Notes: generated by a model not told the origin, from the letters alone. DNA of 5,182 bases from Oscillospiraceae bacterium (GCA_029065305.1 JAIEIQ010000371.1:1-5182), one strand, 5' to 3'. Shown: positions 1 through 5,182, numbered from the stretch's first letter. Translations and numbers: made by a program.

Positions 1-734
1 GAGTTCGCCTTCTCCAGCACCGCCTGAAGCCCCTCCCGCAGGTGGTTGAAGCTCAGGGGCAGCTGGGAGACGCTGACATCCATCTTCCGCAGCTCGGAGG
101 AGACGTGGGCGGAGATGGACTCGAAGGAGGAGAAGAGCCCGCCATATTGCTCCACAATCGCCGTCAGCCGCTCCTCCATCTCCCGGAGCATCGCGTCGGT
201 GTGGTTTTTTGTCTGGACCTCCAGAGCGCGGGCCCGCGCCTCAGCTTGGGCCTCTATCTCCGCGGCCTGCTGCTGGGCCTCCTCCACGGTGTCCGCCGCC
301 CGCTGCCGGGCCTCCAGCTCCAGCTGGGCGACCCGCTCCTTGTCCCGGCGGAAGGAGGAGATCTGCTCCTCCAGCTCCAGCACCCGGCGGGTCAGGCGCT
401 CCTTCTCCGCCGACAGATCCCGGACGGCGGCGTCCCGGGCGGACACATCGGCCCGGATGGCCTCCGTCGCCTGCCGCTGGGCGTCCCAGTTGTTCTGGGC
501 GTGCCCGCAGCGGAGCTCCGCCTCCTCCAGGCGGCGGGCCAGCTCGTCCCGCTCCGCCCCGGTGTCCTCCAAGGCCCGGCGGCTGGCCTCGCCGCTCTCC
601 TGGAGCGAACGGACCTGCTCCTCCAGATGAGCGGCACGGGCGTCGGCCTCGTCCCGGGTCTTCTTAATATATGCTGCCACGTCATCACGATTAAATCCGC
701 CAATGGGGGCCGTGCGGAAGGGGTAATTTTCCAT
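1..734 (-). CDS. DivIVA-like coiled-coil protein, C-terminus cut by the window edge
   Basis: The minus-strand frame opens at an ATG (734-732) and stays open for 244 codons to the window edge, so the 3' end is missing. An upstream GAGG (746-743) lies 8 bases before the ATG. Residues 6-23 contain FRTAPIGGFNRDDVAAYI, which resembles the N-terminal DivIVA/GpsB motif (a hydrophobic-Gly-Phe/Tyr-x-x-x-x-Val turn followed by a helix). Residues 27-195 are almost entirely Glu/Arg/Ala/Gln-rich and look like a long coiled coil. After about 195 (from EQYGGLFSSFESI) the sequence is less charged and may be a separate C-terminal segment. DivIVA-family proteins are cytoplasmic, bind curved membrane or the septum, and recruit division or cell-wall proteins. 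A precise role cannot be assigned here. There is no signal peptide or membrane segment. The gene lies downstream of the two-component operon but has its own promoter candidate. Confidence is high that it is coding and moderate for the family. Confidence 0.82.
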   Translation of the reverse strand, partial: MENYPFRTAPIGGFNRDDVAAYIKKTRDEADARAAHLEEQVRSLQESGEASRRALEDTGAERDELARRLEEAELRCGHAQNNWDAQRQATEAIRADVSARDAAVRDLSAEKERLTRRVLELEEQISSFRRDKERVAQLELEARQRAADTVEEAQQQAAEIEAQAEARARALEVQTKNHTDAMLREMEERLTAIVEQYGGLFSSFESISAHVSSELRKMDVSVSQLPLSFNHLREGLQAVLEKAN

Positions 735-765
735 GTTCTCTGCCTCGTTTCTTGAGATAAGATCC

Positions 766-794
766 ACTTTACCACAAATTTCTCTGCGTGACAA
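766..794 (-). promoter_or_regulatory. Sigma-A-type promoter of the DivIVA-like gene
   Basis: On the minus strand a -35 box TTGTCA (794-789, 5 of 6 consensus) is followed by exactly 17 bases and a -10 box TAAAGT (771-766, 4 of 6). Transcription would start near 759, giving a leader of about 25 bases before the ATG at 734. I see no terminator between the kdpE-like gene and this gene, so read-through from the two-component operon may add to expression. The call rests on sequence match only. Confidence 0.6.
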
Positions 795-851
795 CTGGTT
801 TTTCACCGGCCGGGGCCGTGCGGAACGGGAGGCGGAGCATGGGGCTTAGGG

Positions 852-1559
852 TCAATCCGGGTCAATCATCCGGTACCCCACGCCGATTTCGGTGAAGATA
901 TACTCCGGCTGGGCGGGGTTTTTCTCGATCTTCCGGCGGATGTTGGCCATGTTGACCCGGAGAATCTGATTGTCGTTCTTGGCCTTGGGCCCCCAGAGCT
1001 GGCGGATGATGAAGTCGTAGGTCAGCACCCGGCCGGCGTACTTCCCCAGCAGGGAGACCAGCTTGTATTCGTTCTGGGTCAGATGGACGTTCACCCCGTC
1101 CACCAGGACCTGGTGCTTGTCGTAGTCGATGGCCAGCCCCCGGGCCCGGAACTGCCCGGACTGGGCGATCTCCCCGTTGGGCAGGTGGGTGCGGGTGTGG
1201 CGGATGGCGGTGCGGATGCGGGCCAGCAGCTCCGAGGTGCCGAAGGGCTTGACGATATAGTCGTCCGCCCCGGCGTCCAGGGCCTCCACCTTGTCCCGCT
1301 CGTGGTTCCGGGCGGAGACAACGATGATGGGGCAGGTGGACCACTCCCGGACAAATTGCAGGATGCCGCCTCCGTCCATATCCGGCAGGCCCAGGTCCAG
1401 CAGGATCAGATCCGGGCAGTGGGAGGTGATCATGGAGATCGCCTCGCTGCCGGTGCCGGCGGTCATGGTGTCGTAGCCGTTGGCGGCGAGAATGGCGGCG
1501 ATAAAGCCGCTGATATTGGCCTCATCCTCCACGATGAGGATTTTATCCTTGATTTTCAT
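852..1559 (-). CDS. kdpE: KdpE-like response regulator (OmpR/PhoB family)
   Basis: This 235-residue protein has the full-length OmpR-family layout. The receiver domain (about 6-122) carries the acidic pair E11/D12, the phosphoacceptor D55 in LILLDLGLPD, the switch residue S82 and the conserved K104 in VKPF. A winged-helix DNA-binding domain follows (about 138-232), ending in the typical GVGYRM. The overall sequence resembles KdpE, which in other bacteria activates kdpFABC for high-affinity potassium uptake. No kdp pump gene is visible here, so its target may differ. The ATG at 1559 is preferred because it starts right before the receiver domain and overlaps the kinase stop by ATGA, which implies translational coupling. 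An upstream in-frame ATG at 1679 would add 40 residues lying inside the kinase gene and is unlikely. The protein is a candidate binder of the TTAACG boxes upstream of its own operon and of the Oad-gamma gene. Confidence 0.92.
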   Translation of the reverse strand: MKIKDKILIVEDEANISGFIAAILAANGYDTMTAGTGSEAISMITSHCPDLILLDLGLPDMDGGGILQFVREWSTCPIIVVSARNHERDKVEALDAGADDYIVKPFGTSELLARIRTAIRHTRTHLPNGEIAQSGQFRARGLAIDYDKHQVLVDGVNVHLTQNEYKLVSLLGKYAGRVLTYDFIIRQLWGPKAKNDNQILRVNMANIRRKIEKNPAQPEYIFTEIGVGYRMIDPD

Positions 1560-2608
1560 AGGGCGGGTTCCTCCGTTGACGGTTGATCCGTGGGCAGGGT
1601 GAAGTAAAAGACGGCGCCGCCCTCCCGGGCATTGGCAGCGGCCAAGGCTCCGCCGTGGGCCCGGACGATGGAGCTGCACACCGACAGGCCGATGCCCATG
1701 TTCCTGCGGCCGTCGGAGGTGTGGGTCTGGCCCTGGCGGCTGGGGGAAAAGAGGTTCGGCAGCAGCTCCGGGGCGATGCCGCAGCCGTTGTCCCGGATGG
1801 TGAACACCGCGTCCCCCTCCCGCCGCTCCGCCGACAGGCGGATGCAGGTGCTCTTCCCGTGGTAGGCCGCGTTTTCCAGGAGGTTGAGCAGCACCTGTTC
1901 AACGAGAATGGCGTCCATGGGGACGAAGAGGGGCTCCTGGGGGGCGGTGAGCACCAGCCGGACGCCGCCGAAGCGCTTCTGGAATTTCGCGGCTACGCTG
2001 GCCAAGACCTCCTCCGCCGCCTCCAGCTCCTTGTGGATGTGGGCGTCCCCGTCCCCCATGCGGGTGATGGACAGCAGGTTTTCCACCATGCGGATGAGCC
2101 ACTGGGCCTCGTCCCGGACGCTGCGCAGAAGGGCGGTTTTCTGCTGGGGGGTGAGCAGGGCGTCGTTCTCCAGAATGGCGGAGGCGGAGCCCACAATGCT
2201 GGTCAGGGGGGTGCGCAGATCGTGGCTCACCGCCCGCAGGAGGTTGGCCCGCATGGCCTCACGGTCCGTCTCCGCCCGCAGCTGCTCCTGGTGCTTGATC
2301 TGGCTGGTGAGGGCGCTGACGATGAGGGACACGGAGAGCATGGATAAAAAGGTCAGCGGGTAGCCGGAGATGGTGAAATCCAGCTGCCAGTAGGGGTAGG
2401 TGAACACGTAGTTGACGCAGATCACCCCCACGAAGGACGCCGCCACCCCGCAGGCGTAGCCCTCCGTCAGCCGGGCGATGAGCACCACCATCAGCACAAA
2501 GATCATGGCGGCAAACCCGCCGCTCTGGTCGAAGGGCAGCAGCGCGCTGCACACCCCGTAGCCCAGCAGCAGCAGCCCCGCCGTCACCGCCCAGTCCCGC
2601 CAGCGCAT
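1556..2608 (-). CDS. Short KdpD-like membrane sensor histidine kinase
   Basis: This 350-residue kinase starts with four predicted membrane helices (about 7-24, 31-47, 52-70, 84-102), matching the DUF4118 transmembrane module of KdpD. A HisKA domain follows, with the phosphoacceptor H129 in SHDLRTPL. The HATPase domain has an N box (NLLENAAYH, 242-250), a G1 box (DNGCGI, 273-278) and a G2 box (MGIGL, 304-308), so all catalytic motifs are present. Family KdpD proteins are about 900 residues, with a cytoplasmic N-terminal KdpD domain and a Usp domain before the membrane part. Both are absent here. The gene is not obviously broken, since its start has a strong ribosome binding site and the first membrane helix begins directly after it. 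Sensing is therefore likely through the membrane or the short C-terminal flank. The partner is the KdpE-like regulator, with a four-base overlap. The signal is unknown; potassium or turgor is only a guess from homology. Confidence 0.92.
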   Translation of the reverse strand: MRWRDWAVTAGLLLLGYGVCSALLPFDQSGGFAAMIFVLMVVLIARLTEGYACGVAASFVGVICVNYVFTYPYWQLDFTISGYPLTFLSMLSVSLIVSALTSQIKHQEQLRAETDREAMRANLLRAVSHDLRTPLTSIVGSASAILENDALLTPQQKTALLRSVRDEAQWLIRMVENLLSITRMGDGDAHIHKELEAAEEVLASVAAKFQKRFGGVRLVLTAPQEPLFVPMDAILVEQVLLNLLENAAYHGKSTCIRLSAERREGDAVFTIRDNGCGIAPELLPNLFSPSRQGQTHTSDGRRNMGIGLSVCSSIVRAHGGALAAANAREGGAVFYFTLPTDQPSTEEPAL

Positions 2609-2612
2609 GGCG

Positions 2613-2625
2613 CTCCCCCCTCTCC
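2613..2625 (-). promoter_or_regulatory. Ribosome binding site fixing the kinase start
   Basis: A purine-rich GGAGAGGGGGGAG ends four bases before the ATG at 2608, with its GGAGAGG part at a normal distance of about 10 bases. It selects this ATG over an in-frame ATG at 2653, which would add 15 residues. The upstream ATG overlaps the -10 region of the promoter and so would lie upstream of the expected transcript start. Confidence 0.75.
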
Positions 2626-2643
2626 GCTGGAATTCGTGTATCA

Positions 2644-2652
2644 AGTATACCA
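2644..2652 (-). promoter_or_regulatory. Extended -10 promoter of the kinase-regulator operon
   Basis: On the minus strand TGG-TATACT forms a TGn extended -10 element; the hexamer at 2649-2644 matches 5 of 6 consensus bases. No good TTGACA box is found 16-18 bases upstream. That position is occupied by the TTAACG direct repeats instead, as is common for promoters that depend on an OmpR/PhoB-family activator. Transcription would start near 2637. Confidence 0.6.
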
Positions 2653-2660
2653 TAAATAAT

Positions 2661-2687
2661 CGTTAAGCTGGCGTTAAAATCTTAACG
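2661..2687 (-). promoter_or_regulatory. TTAACG half-site cluster upstream of the kinase operon
   Basis: Three hexamers are present. On the minus strand TTAACG at 2677-2672 and TTAACG at 2666-2661 form a direct repeat with an 11-base period, just upstream of the -10 element. A third copy in the opposite orientation (2682-2687) makes a perfect inverted repeat with the middle one, with a four-base spacer. Tandem hexamers one helical turn apart are typical of OmpR/PhoB-family operators; Bacillus PhoP boxes (TTAACA-like) are a close example. Binding by the KdpE-like regulator, and hence autoregulation, is inference. Confidence 0.5.
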
Positions 2688-2695
2688 GCGGCAGT

Positions 2696-2731
2696 AGAAA
2701 AACAGCGCGGAGCCCCTTCCGGGCCCCGCGC
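2696..2731 (-). terminator. Rho-independent terminator after the Oad-gamma gene
   Basis: On the minus strand an 11-base-pair GC-rich stem is formed by arms 2731-2721 and 2715-2705, with one G-U wobble and a five-base loop. It is followed by TGTTTTTCT. It begins 8 bases after the stop codon of the Oad-gamma gene and separates that gene from the kinase operon promoter. Confidence 0.88.
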
Positions 2732-2738
2732 CGCTTTG

Positions 2739-3011
2739 TTAGGATATCTTTTTAAAGGACAAAATGCGGATACCGGACACGTCGGTTCCCAACTCCTCCG
2801 CCAGGGCCACGGACACGGCGGCGATAAGCTCCTGCCGGTTGGGAATGGCGCTGGCGGCCGGCACAGGCGCTACGGCCGGGGCCGCTGCGGCGGGAGCCGC
2901 GCCCCCCTTGGCCAGCTTGCCCAGCAGAAGGGTGAGGAAGATGAGGCAGGTCAGCCCGATAAAGGTAACTCCCATCCCCATGAGACAGACGAACAGCGGT
3001 GAAACTTGCAT
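2739..3011 (-). CDS. Oad-gamma-like subunit of a sodium-pump decarboxylase
   Basis: This 90-residue protein has one membrane helix (about 7-31, containing GMGVTFIGL), an Ala/Pro linker (35-56) and a conserved-looking C-terminal tail (57-90, ELIAAVSVALAEELG then IRILSF). This is the layout of the OAD_gamma family (PF04277), the small subunit of oxaloacetate, methylmalonyl-CoA or glutaconyl-CoA decarboxylase sodium pumps. In those complexes it anchors and stabilises the alpha/beta assembly at the membrane. The start has a strong GGGAGG (3026-3021) nine bases upstream. No carboxyltransferase, biotin carrier or beta subunit is in the window, and the downstream terminator makes it the last or only gene of its unit. 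The partner subunits must be elsewhere, or the protein has another role. Substrate cannot be decided from this subunit. Confidence 0.85.
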   Translation of the reverse strand: MQVSPLFVCLMGMGVTFIGLTCLIFLTLLLGKLAKGGAAPAAAAPAVAPVPAASAIPNRQELIAAVSVALAEELGTDVSGIRILSFKKIS

Positions 3012-3035
3012 TGCAGTGTACCTCCCAAAATTGCT

Positions 3036-3070
3036 GAGACAAGTTTACCGTCTCCGGGAGGGGAGCGCAA
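3036..3070 (-). promoter_or_regulatory. Candidate promoter of the Oad-gamma gene with a GAGAC dyad on the -10
   Basis: On the minus strand a weak -35 TTGCGC (3070-3065) is followed by 17 bases and a -10 TAAACT (3047-3042, 4 of 6). A short inverted repeat, GAGAC at 3036-3040 and GTCTC at 3050-3054, brackets the -10 box and could be an operator. The GGTAAACTTG here resembles the GGTATACTTG of the kinase operon promoter. Both elements are modest matches. Confidence 0.4.
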
Positions 3071-3087
3071 GATGGGGAGGGGCCCTC

Positions 3088-3137
3088 TTAATGGGGCTTT
3101 AACGATCCGGCGGTTTCTCTTAACGGTCCGCTTAACG
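3088..3137 (-). promoter_or_regulatory. TTAAYG box cluster upstream of the Oad-gamma gene
   Basis: Reading the plus strand, TTAATG (3088-3093) and TTAACG (3099-3104) are 11 bases apart, then TTAACG (3120-3125) comes 21 bases on, and TTAACG (3132-3137) another 12 bases on. All four share one orientation and lie on one DNA face to a first approximation. The last overlaps the nrdG stop codon. The cluster lies 17 bases upstream of the candidate -35 box of the Oad-gamma promoter. The same hexamer recurs at the kinase operon promoter, which suggests one regulator for both. Confidence 0.5.
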
Positions 3138-3635
3138 GCTCTCCCCGCCCGGAAGGACGATCACTGTTCCGGCGGCCAGGGAGGCGGGCACGTCGATGAC
3201 CCGCTGGTTCCGGCTCCCCCGCCAGGGGAGGGAGAGGGTCCGCTCCGCCAGCAGGAAGGGGCCGTCCACCAGCACATCCAGCTCCGCCAGCAGGGCCCTC
3301 TGGGCCTCGGTCCCCGCGTCCCGGAGGTGCTCGAAGGTCCAGCCGGAGTAGCTCCACACGTTCAGGCCGTGCTCATGGGCGGCTCTGGCCAGGGCGAGGC
3401 AGTCCTCCGCCTGGGCGAAGGGCTCGCCCCCCGAGAGGGTCAGGCCGTCGGTGAGGGGATTTTTCAGCAGCTCCGCCTCCACCTCTTCCACGGTCATTTC
3501 CTTTCCGCCCTGGGGGTCATGGCTCTCCGGGTTGTGGCACCCCGGGCAGTGGTGGGGACAGCCCTGGACAAAGCAGGTGAACCGGAAGCCGGGGCCGTCC
3601 ACGATGGAGTCCTGCACCAAGCCGAAAATTTTCAT
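3132..3635 (-). CDS. nrdG: Anaerobic ribonucleotide reductase activating protein (radical SAM)
   Basis: NrdG uses S-adenosylmethionine and a [4Fe-4S] cluster to put the glycyl radical on NrdD. This 167-residue protein has the family length. The cluster motif CX3CX2C is C26, C30, C33 in CPHHCPGC; a further C21 lies just before it. The SAM-binding GGEP is at 69-72. The family segments VLVDGPF (121-127) and RGSRNQRVIDV (139-149) are intact. Its ATG at 3635 overlaps the stop of the DUF4291 gene as ATGA, with GGAGGAGGGG just upstream, so translation of the two is probably coupled. nrdD lies upstream beyond the DUF4291 gene and a terminator. No terminator is visible after the stop, so some read-through into the Oad-gamma gene is possible. 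Confidence 0.95.
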   Translation of the reverse strand: MKIFGLVQDSIVDGPGFRFTCFVQGCPHHCPGCHNPESHDPQGGKEMTVEEVEAELLKNPLTDGLTLSGGEPFAQAEDCLALARAAHEHGLNVWSYSGWTFEHLRDAGTEAQRALLAELDVLVDGPFLLAERTLSLPWRGSRNQRVIDVPASLAAGTVIVLPGGESR

Positions 3636-4201
3636 AGTGTCCCCTCCTCCGCTATGGGATAGGGCTTTTCTGGCGGCAGCAGGTTGTCAATGGAAATACC
3701 GGACTCTTTTTGAATTCTCAGCCCTTCCACATAGTCTGTGATATCACGAAGCTCCACGATCCAGTCGTTGACATAGCTGCGGACCGCTTCCCCCCGCAGT
3801 CCCAGTTGGATGGAGCGGTAAGGCAGAGGATTGCCATGAATATCCCGCTCCGGGTCCCACTGGCAGCGGAGATCCGATTGGATTACTGCCCTCTTCCACT
3901 CCTCCCTGGAGACGCCCAGCTCCGGGCGGTAAGAGGACGGGACAGCCTGTCTCACAATGCTGTCAAAAGCGTCCCGGCGGAGGTCAATCGCCAGGACATG
4001 CTCCTGGCCCGGCTTCAGGGCCCAGCCGCAGCGGTACATCATCCACAAAAAGGACGGCTTGATCCAGGTCATACGGTTCAGACTGAAATGTGGACCGAAG
4101 CGGCCCCTTTCAACCGCCTCCTTCGCAATCAGCGGCGAATAGGCCTGATATACGCGGATTGTATTTTCTGTATAAACGGCGCGAATTTCTTTCAGCTCCA
4201 T
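3632..4201 (-). CDS. DUF4291 family protein between nrdD and nrdG
   Basis: This 189-residue protein matches the DUF4291 family (PF14124) by recalled signature segments: TIRVYQAYS (14-22), RMTWIKPSFLWMMYRCGW (43-60), VLAIDL (69-74), QWDPERD (114-120) and RSIQLGLRG (129-137). Its length is typical and no segment looks missing. I know of no established function for the family, and none is assigned. There is no signal peptide or membrane helix. The start at 4201 has AAAGGAG with a six-base spacer. The gene sits between nrdD and nrdG, which are usually adjacent. A terminator lies directly upstream, with no room for a normal promoter between it and the ribosome binding site, and it overlaps nrdG by four bases. 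GC content is about 56% by hand count, against about 70-75% in sampled lines of nrdG and nrdD, suggesting horizontal acquisition. Confidence 0.92.
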   Translation of the reverse strand: MELKEIRAVYTENTIRVYQAYSPLIAKEAVERGRFGPHFSLNRMTWIKPSFLWMMYRCGWALKPGQEHVLAIDLRRDAFDSIVRQAVPSSYRPELGVSREEWKRAVIQSDLRCQWDPERDIHGNPLPYRSIQLGLRGEAVRSYVNDWIVELRDITDYVEGLRIQKESGISIDNLLPPEKPYPIAEEGTL

Positions 4202-4216
4202 TGAAAACTCCTTTGT

Positions 4217-4249
4217 AAAAAGGCGGAGGTCCTATGCCGGACCTCCGCT
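4217..4249 (-). terminator. Intrinsic terminator or attenuator between nrdD and the DUF4291 gene
   Basis: On the minus strand GCGGAGGTCC (4248-4239) and GGACCTCCGC (4232-4223) form a perfect 10-base-pair stem with a six-base loop. A TTTTT tract (4221-4217) begins one base after the stem. The stem begins nine bases after the nrdD stop codon. The ribosome binding site of the DUF4291 gene begins only a few bases after the T tract. Transcripts of the two downstream genes that start upstream of nrdD would therefore have to read through it. Confidence 0.9.
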
Positions 4250-4257
4250 CTGCTCAG

Positions 4258-5182
4258 TTAAATACCGTGCTTGACCCGCTCGGACTCCTCCGCCGTTTTG
4301 GCGTCGTTCCAGCGGTCCATGGTGCCCACCAGATACCCGGTGATCCGGCGGATGCGCTCGAAGCCCACCCGTCCGTCGCCCTCATGGCGTCCGCAGCCGG
4401 GGCACTCGTCGTCGATGATCCCCGTGTAGCCGCAGCAGGGGTCCCTGTCCACTGGGTGGTTCACAGAGCCGTAGCCGATGCCGGCCTCCTTCATGCACCG
4501 GACCACCTTCTCAAAGGCGTCCAGGTTCTTCATCGGGTCGCCATCCATCTCAATATAGCTGATATGCCCGGCGTTGGTCAGGGCGTGGTAGGGGGCCTCC
4601 AGCTTGATCTTCTCAAAGGCGCTGACAGGGTAGTACACCGGAACATGAAAACTGTTTGTATAATAATCCCGGTCAGTAACGCCGGGGATACTCCCAAACC
4701 GCTCCTTGTCCATCCGGATGAACCGGCCGGACAGGCCCTCCGCCGGCGTAGCCAGCAGGGAGAAGTTCAGCTTCCGCTTCTCGCTCTCCTCGTCCATCCG
4801 GGCCCGCATCCGGGCGATGATCTCCAGGCCCAGCCGCTGGCTCCGCTCGCTCTGGCCGTGGTGCTCCCCGGTCAGGGCCACCAGGGCCTCCGCCAGGCCG
4901 ATGAAGCCCACGGACAGGGTGCCGTGCTTCAGAACCTCCCGGACCTCGTCGGTCCAGCCCAGCTTCTCACTGTCCAGCCAGACCCCCTGGCCCATGAGGA
5001 ATGGGTAGTTGTACACCCGCTTCCGGGCCTGGATCTCAAACCGCTCCAGCAGCTGGTCCACGCACAGATCCATCTTCCGGTCCAGCTCCTCGAAGAACAC
5101 GTCCAGATCCCCCTTGGCCTTGATGGCGATCCGGGGGAGGTTGATGGAGGTAAAGCTCAGATTGCCCCGCTGGTTGCACTGC
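4258..5182 (-). CDS. nrdD: Anaerobic (class III) ribonucleoside-triphosphate reductase, C-terminal part
   Basis: NrdD makes deoxyribonucleotides from ribonucleoside triphosphates without oxygen, using a glycyl radical. The window holds the last 307 codons; the start and probably the thiyl-radical cysteine are outside. The first visible residues (GNLSFTSINLPRIAI) match the family core and run in frame from the edge, so the GTG at 5100 is an internal valine codon. The glycyl-radical motif RRITGYLVG is near the C-terminus, with the radical glycine 26 residues from the end (codon 4338-4336). The C-terminal zinc-site region is visible upstream of it as CCGYTG, then CPGCG; the second cysteine pair has normal CX2C spacing while the first two cysteines are adjacent. 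The gene ends in TAA nine bases before a strong terminator. Its activase NrdG lies downstream beyond the DUF4291 gene. Confidence 0.97.
   Translation of the reverse strand, partial: QCNQRGNLSFTSINLPRIAIKAKGDLDVFFEELDRKMDLCVDQLLERFEIQARKRVYNYPFLMGQGVWLDSEKLGWTDEVREVLKHGTLSVGFIGLAEALVALTGEHHGQSERSQRLGLEIIARMRARMDEESEKRKLNFSLLATPAEGLSGRFIRMDKERFGSIPGVTDRDYYTNSFHVPVYYPVSAFEKIKLEAPYHALTNAGHISYIEMDGDPMKNLDAFEKVVRCMKEAGIGYGSVNHPVDRDPCCGYTGIIDDECPGCGRHEGDGRVGFERIRRITGYLVGTMDRWNDAKTAEESERVKHGI

Noticed and set aside
42..755. Long plus-strand open frames opposite the DivIVA-like gene
   Set aside because: Low-complexity Leu/Gly/Pro or Ser/Arg composition without recognisable domains. They are mirror frames of the GC-rich coiled-coil gene, whose minus-strand frame has a ribosome binding site, promoter and family motif.
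795..851. Possible terminator hairpin between the kdpE-like gene and the DivIVA-like gene
   Set aside because: The CGGCC/GGCCG dyad leaves almost no loop, and on the coding strand it is followed by GTGAAAAAC, not a T tract.
1560..1679. N-terminal extension of the response regulator by 40 residues
   Set aside because: It would overlap the kinase gene by 124 bases and adds Arg/Gly/Pro-rich residues not found in the family. The ATG at 1559 fits the receiver domain start and the ATGA overlap.
1583..2347. 254-codon plus-strand open frame
   Set aside because: It lies wholly antisense to the histidine kinase gene and has no domain signature or ribosome binding site; the kinase frame carries all H, N and G box motifs.
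3105..3134. Terminator after nrdG
   Set aside because: Only a weak four-base GCGG/CCGC stem with a large loop is present, and there is no T tract after it.
3006..3662. 218-codon plus-strand open frame
   Set aside because: It is antisense to nrdG, crosses the Oad-gamma promoter region, and has no recognisable product.
4217..4249. Inverted repeat as the end of a mobile element bringing in the DUF4291 gene
   Set aside because: The stem is followed by a T tract and fits an intrinsic terminator. No matching copy, direct repeat or transposase gene is seen on the other side of the DUF4291 gene.

Overview
The window is gene-dense and GC-rich (about 65-70% in most genes by eye). All seven genes lie on the minus strand, so transcription runs from high to low coordinates. 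An oxygen-independent class III ribonucleotide reductase, an Oad-gamma-type decarboxylase subunit, a DivIVA-like protein, strong GGAGG-type ribosome binding sites and short Firmicutes-like intergenic regions suggest a high-GC anaerobic Firmicute, probably an Oscillospiraceae-type gut clostridium. That taxonomic placement is inference.

In transcription order, the window opens with the C-terminal part of nrdD (class III ribonucleotide reductase, 5182-4258). A strong intrinsic terminator (4249-4217) follows, then a DUF4291 gene (4201-3632) and nrdG (3635-3132), the radical-SAM activase of NrdD. The DUF4291 gene thus sits inside the usual nrdD-nrdG pair. It overlaps nrdG by four bases and is clearly poorer in GC than its neighbours.

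A 120-base spacer carries a probable promoter and four TTAAYG boxes. It leads to a small single-gene unit for an Oad-gamma-like membrane protein (3011-2739), which is closed by a clean terminator (2731-2696). Next comes a two-gene operon for a KdpD-like histidine kinase that lacks the N-terminal KdpD sensor domain (2608-1556) and a KdpE-like OmpR-family regulator (1559-852). The two overlap by ATGA. Their promoter has an extended -10 and three further TTAACG half-sites. Last, a gene with its own promoter encodes a DivIVA-like coiled-coil protein (734 to the window edge).

The most notable regulatory signal is the TTAACG/CGTTAA hexamer. Six exact copies and one near copy occur only in the two intergenic regions flanking the Oad-gamma gene, several spaced 11-12 bases apart as expected for an OmpR/PhoB-family regulator. 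The adjacent KdpE-like protein is the obvious candidate binder, which would make the kinase operon autoregulated and the Oad-gamma gene a target. The other point of interest is the link of DUF4291 to anaerobic ribonucleotide reduction behind a terminator. I see no CRISPR array, tRNA, rRNA, insertion sequence or prophage gene, and no clearly new multi-gene system.
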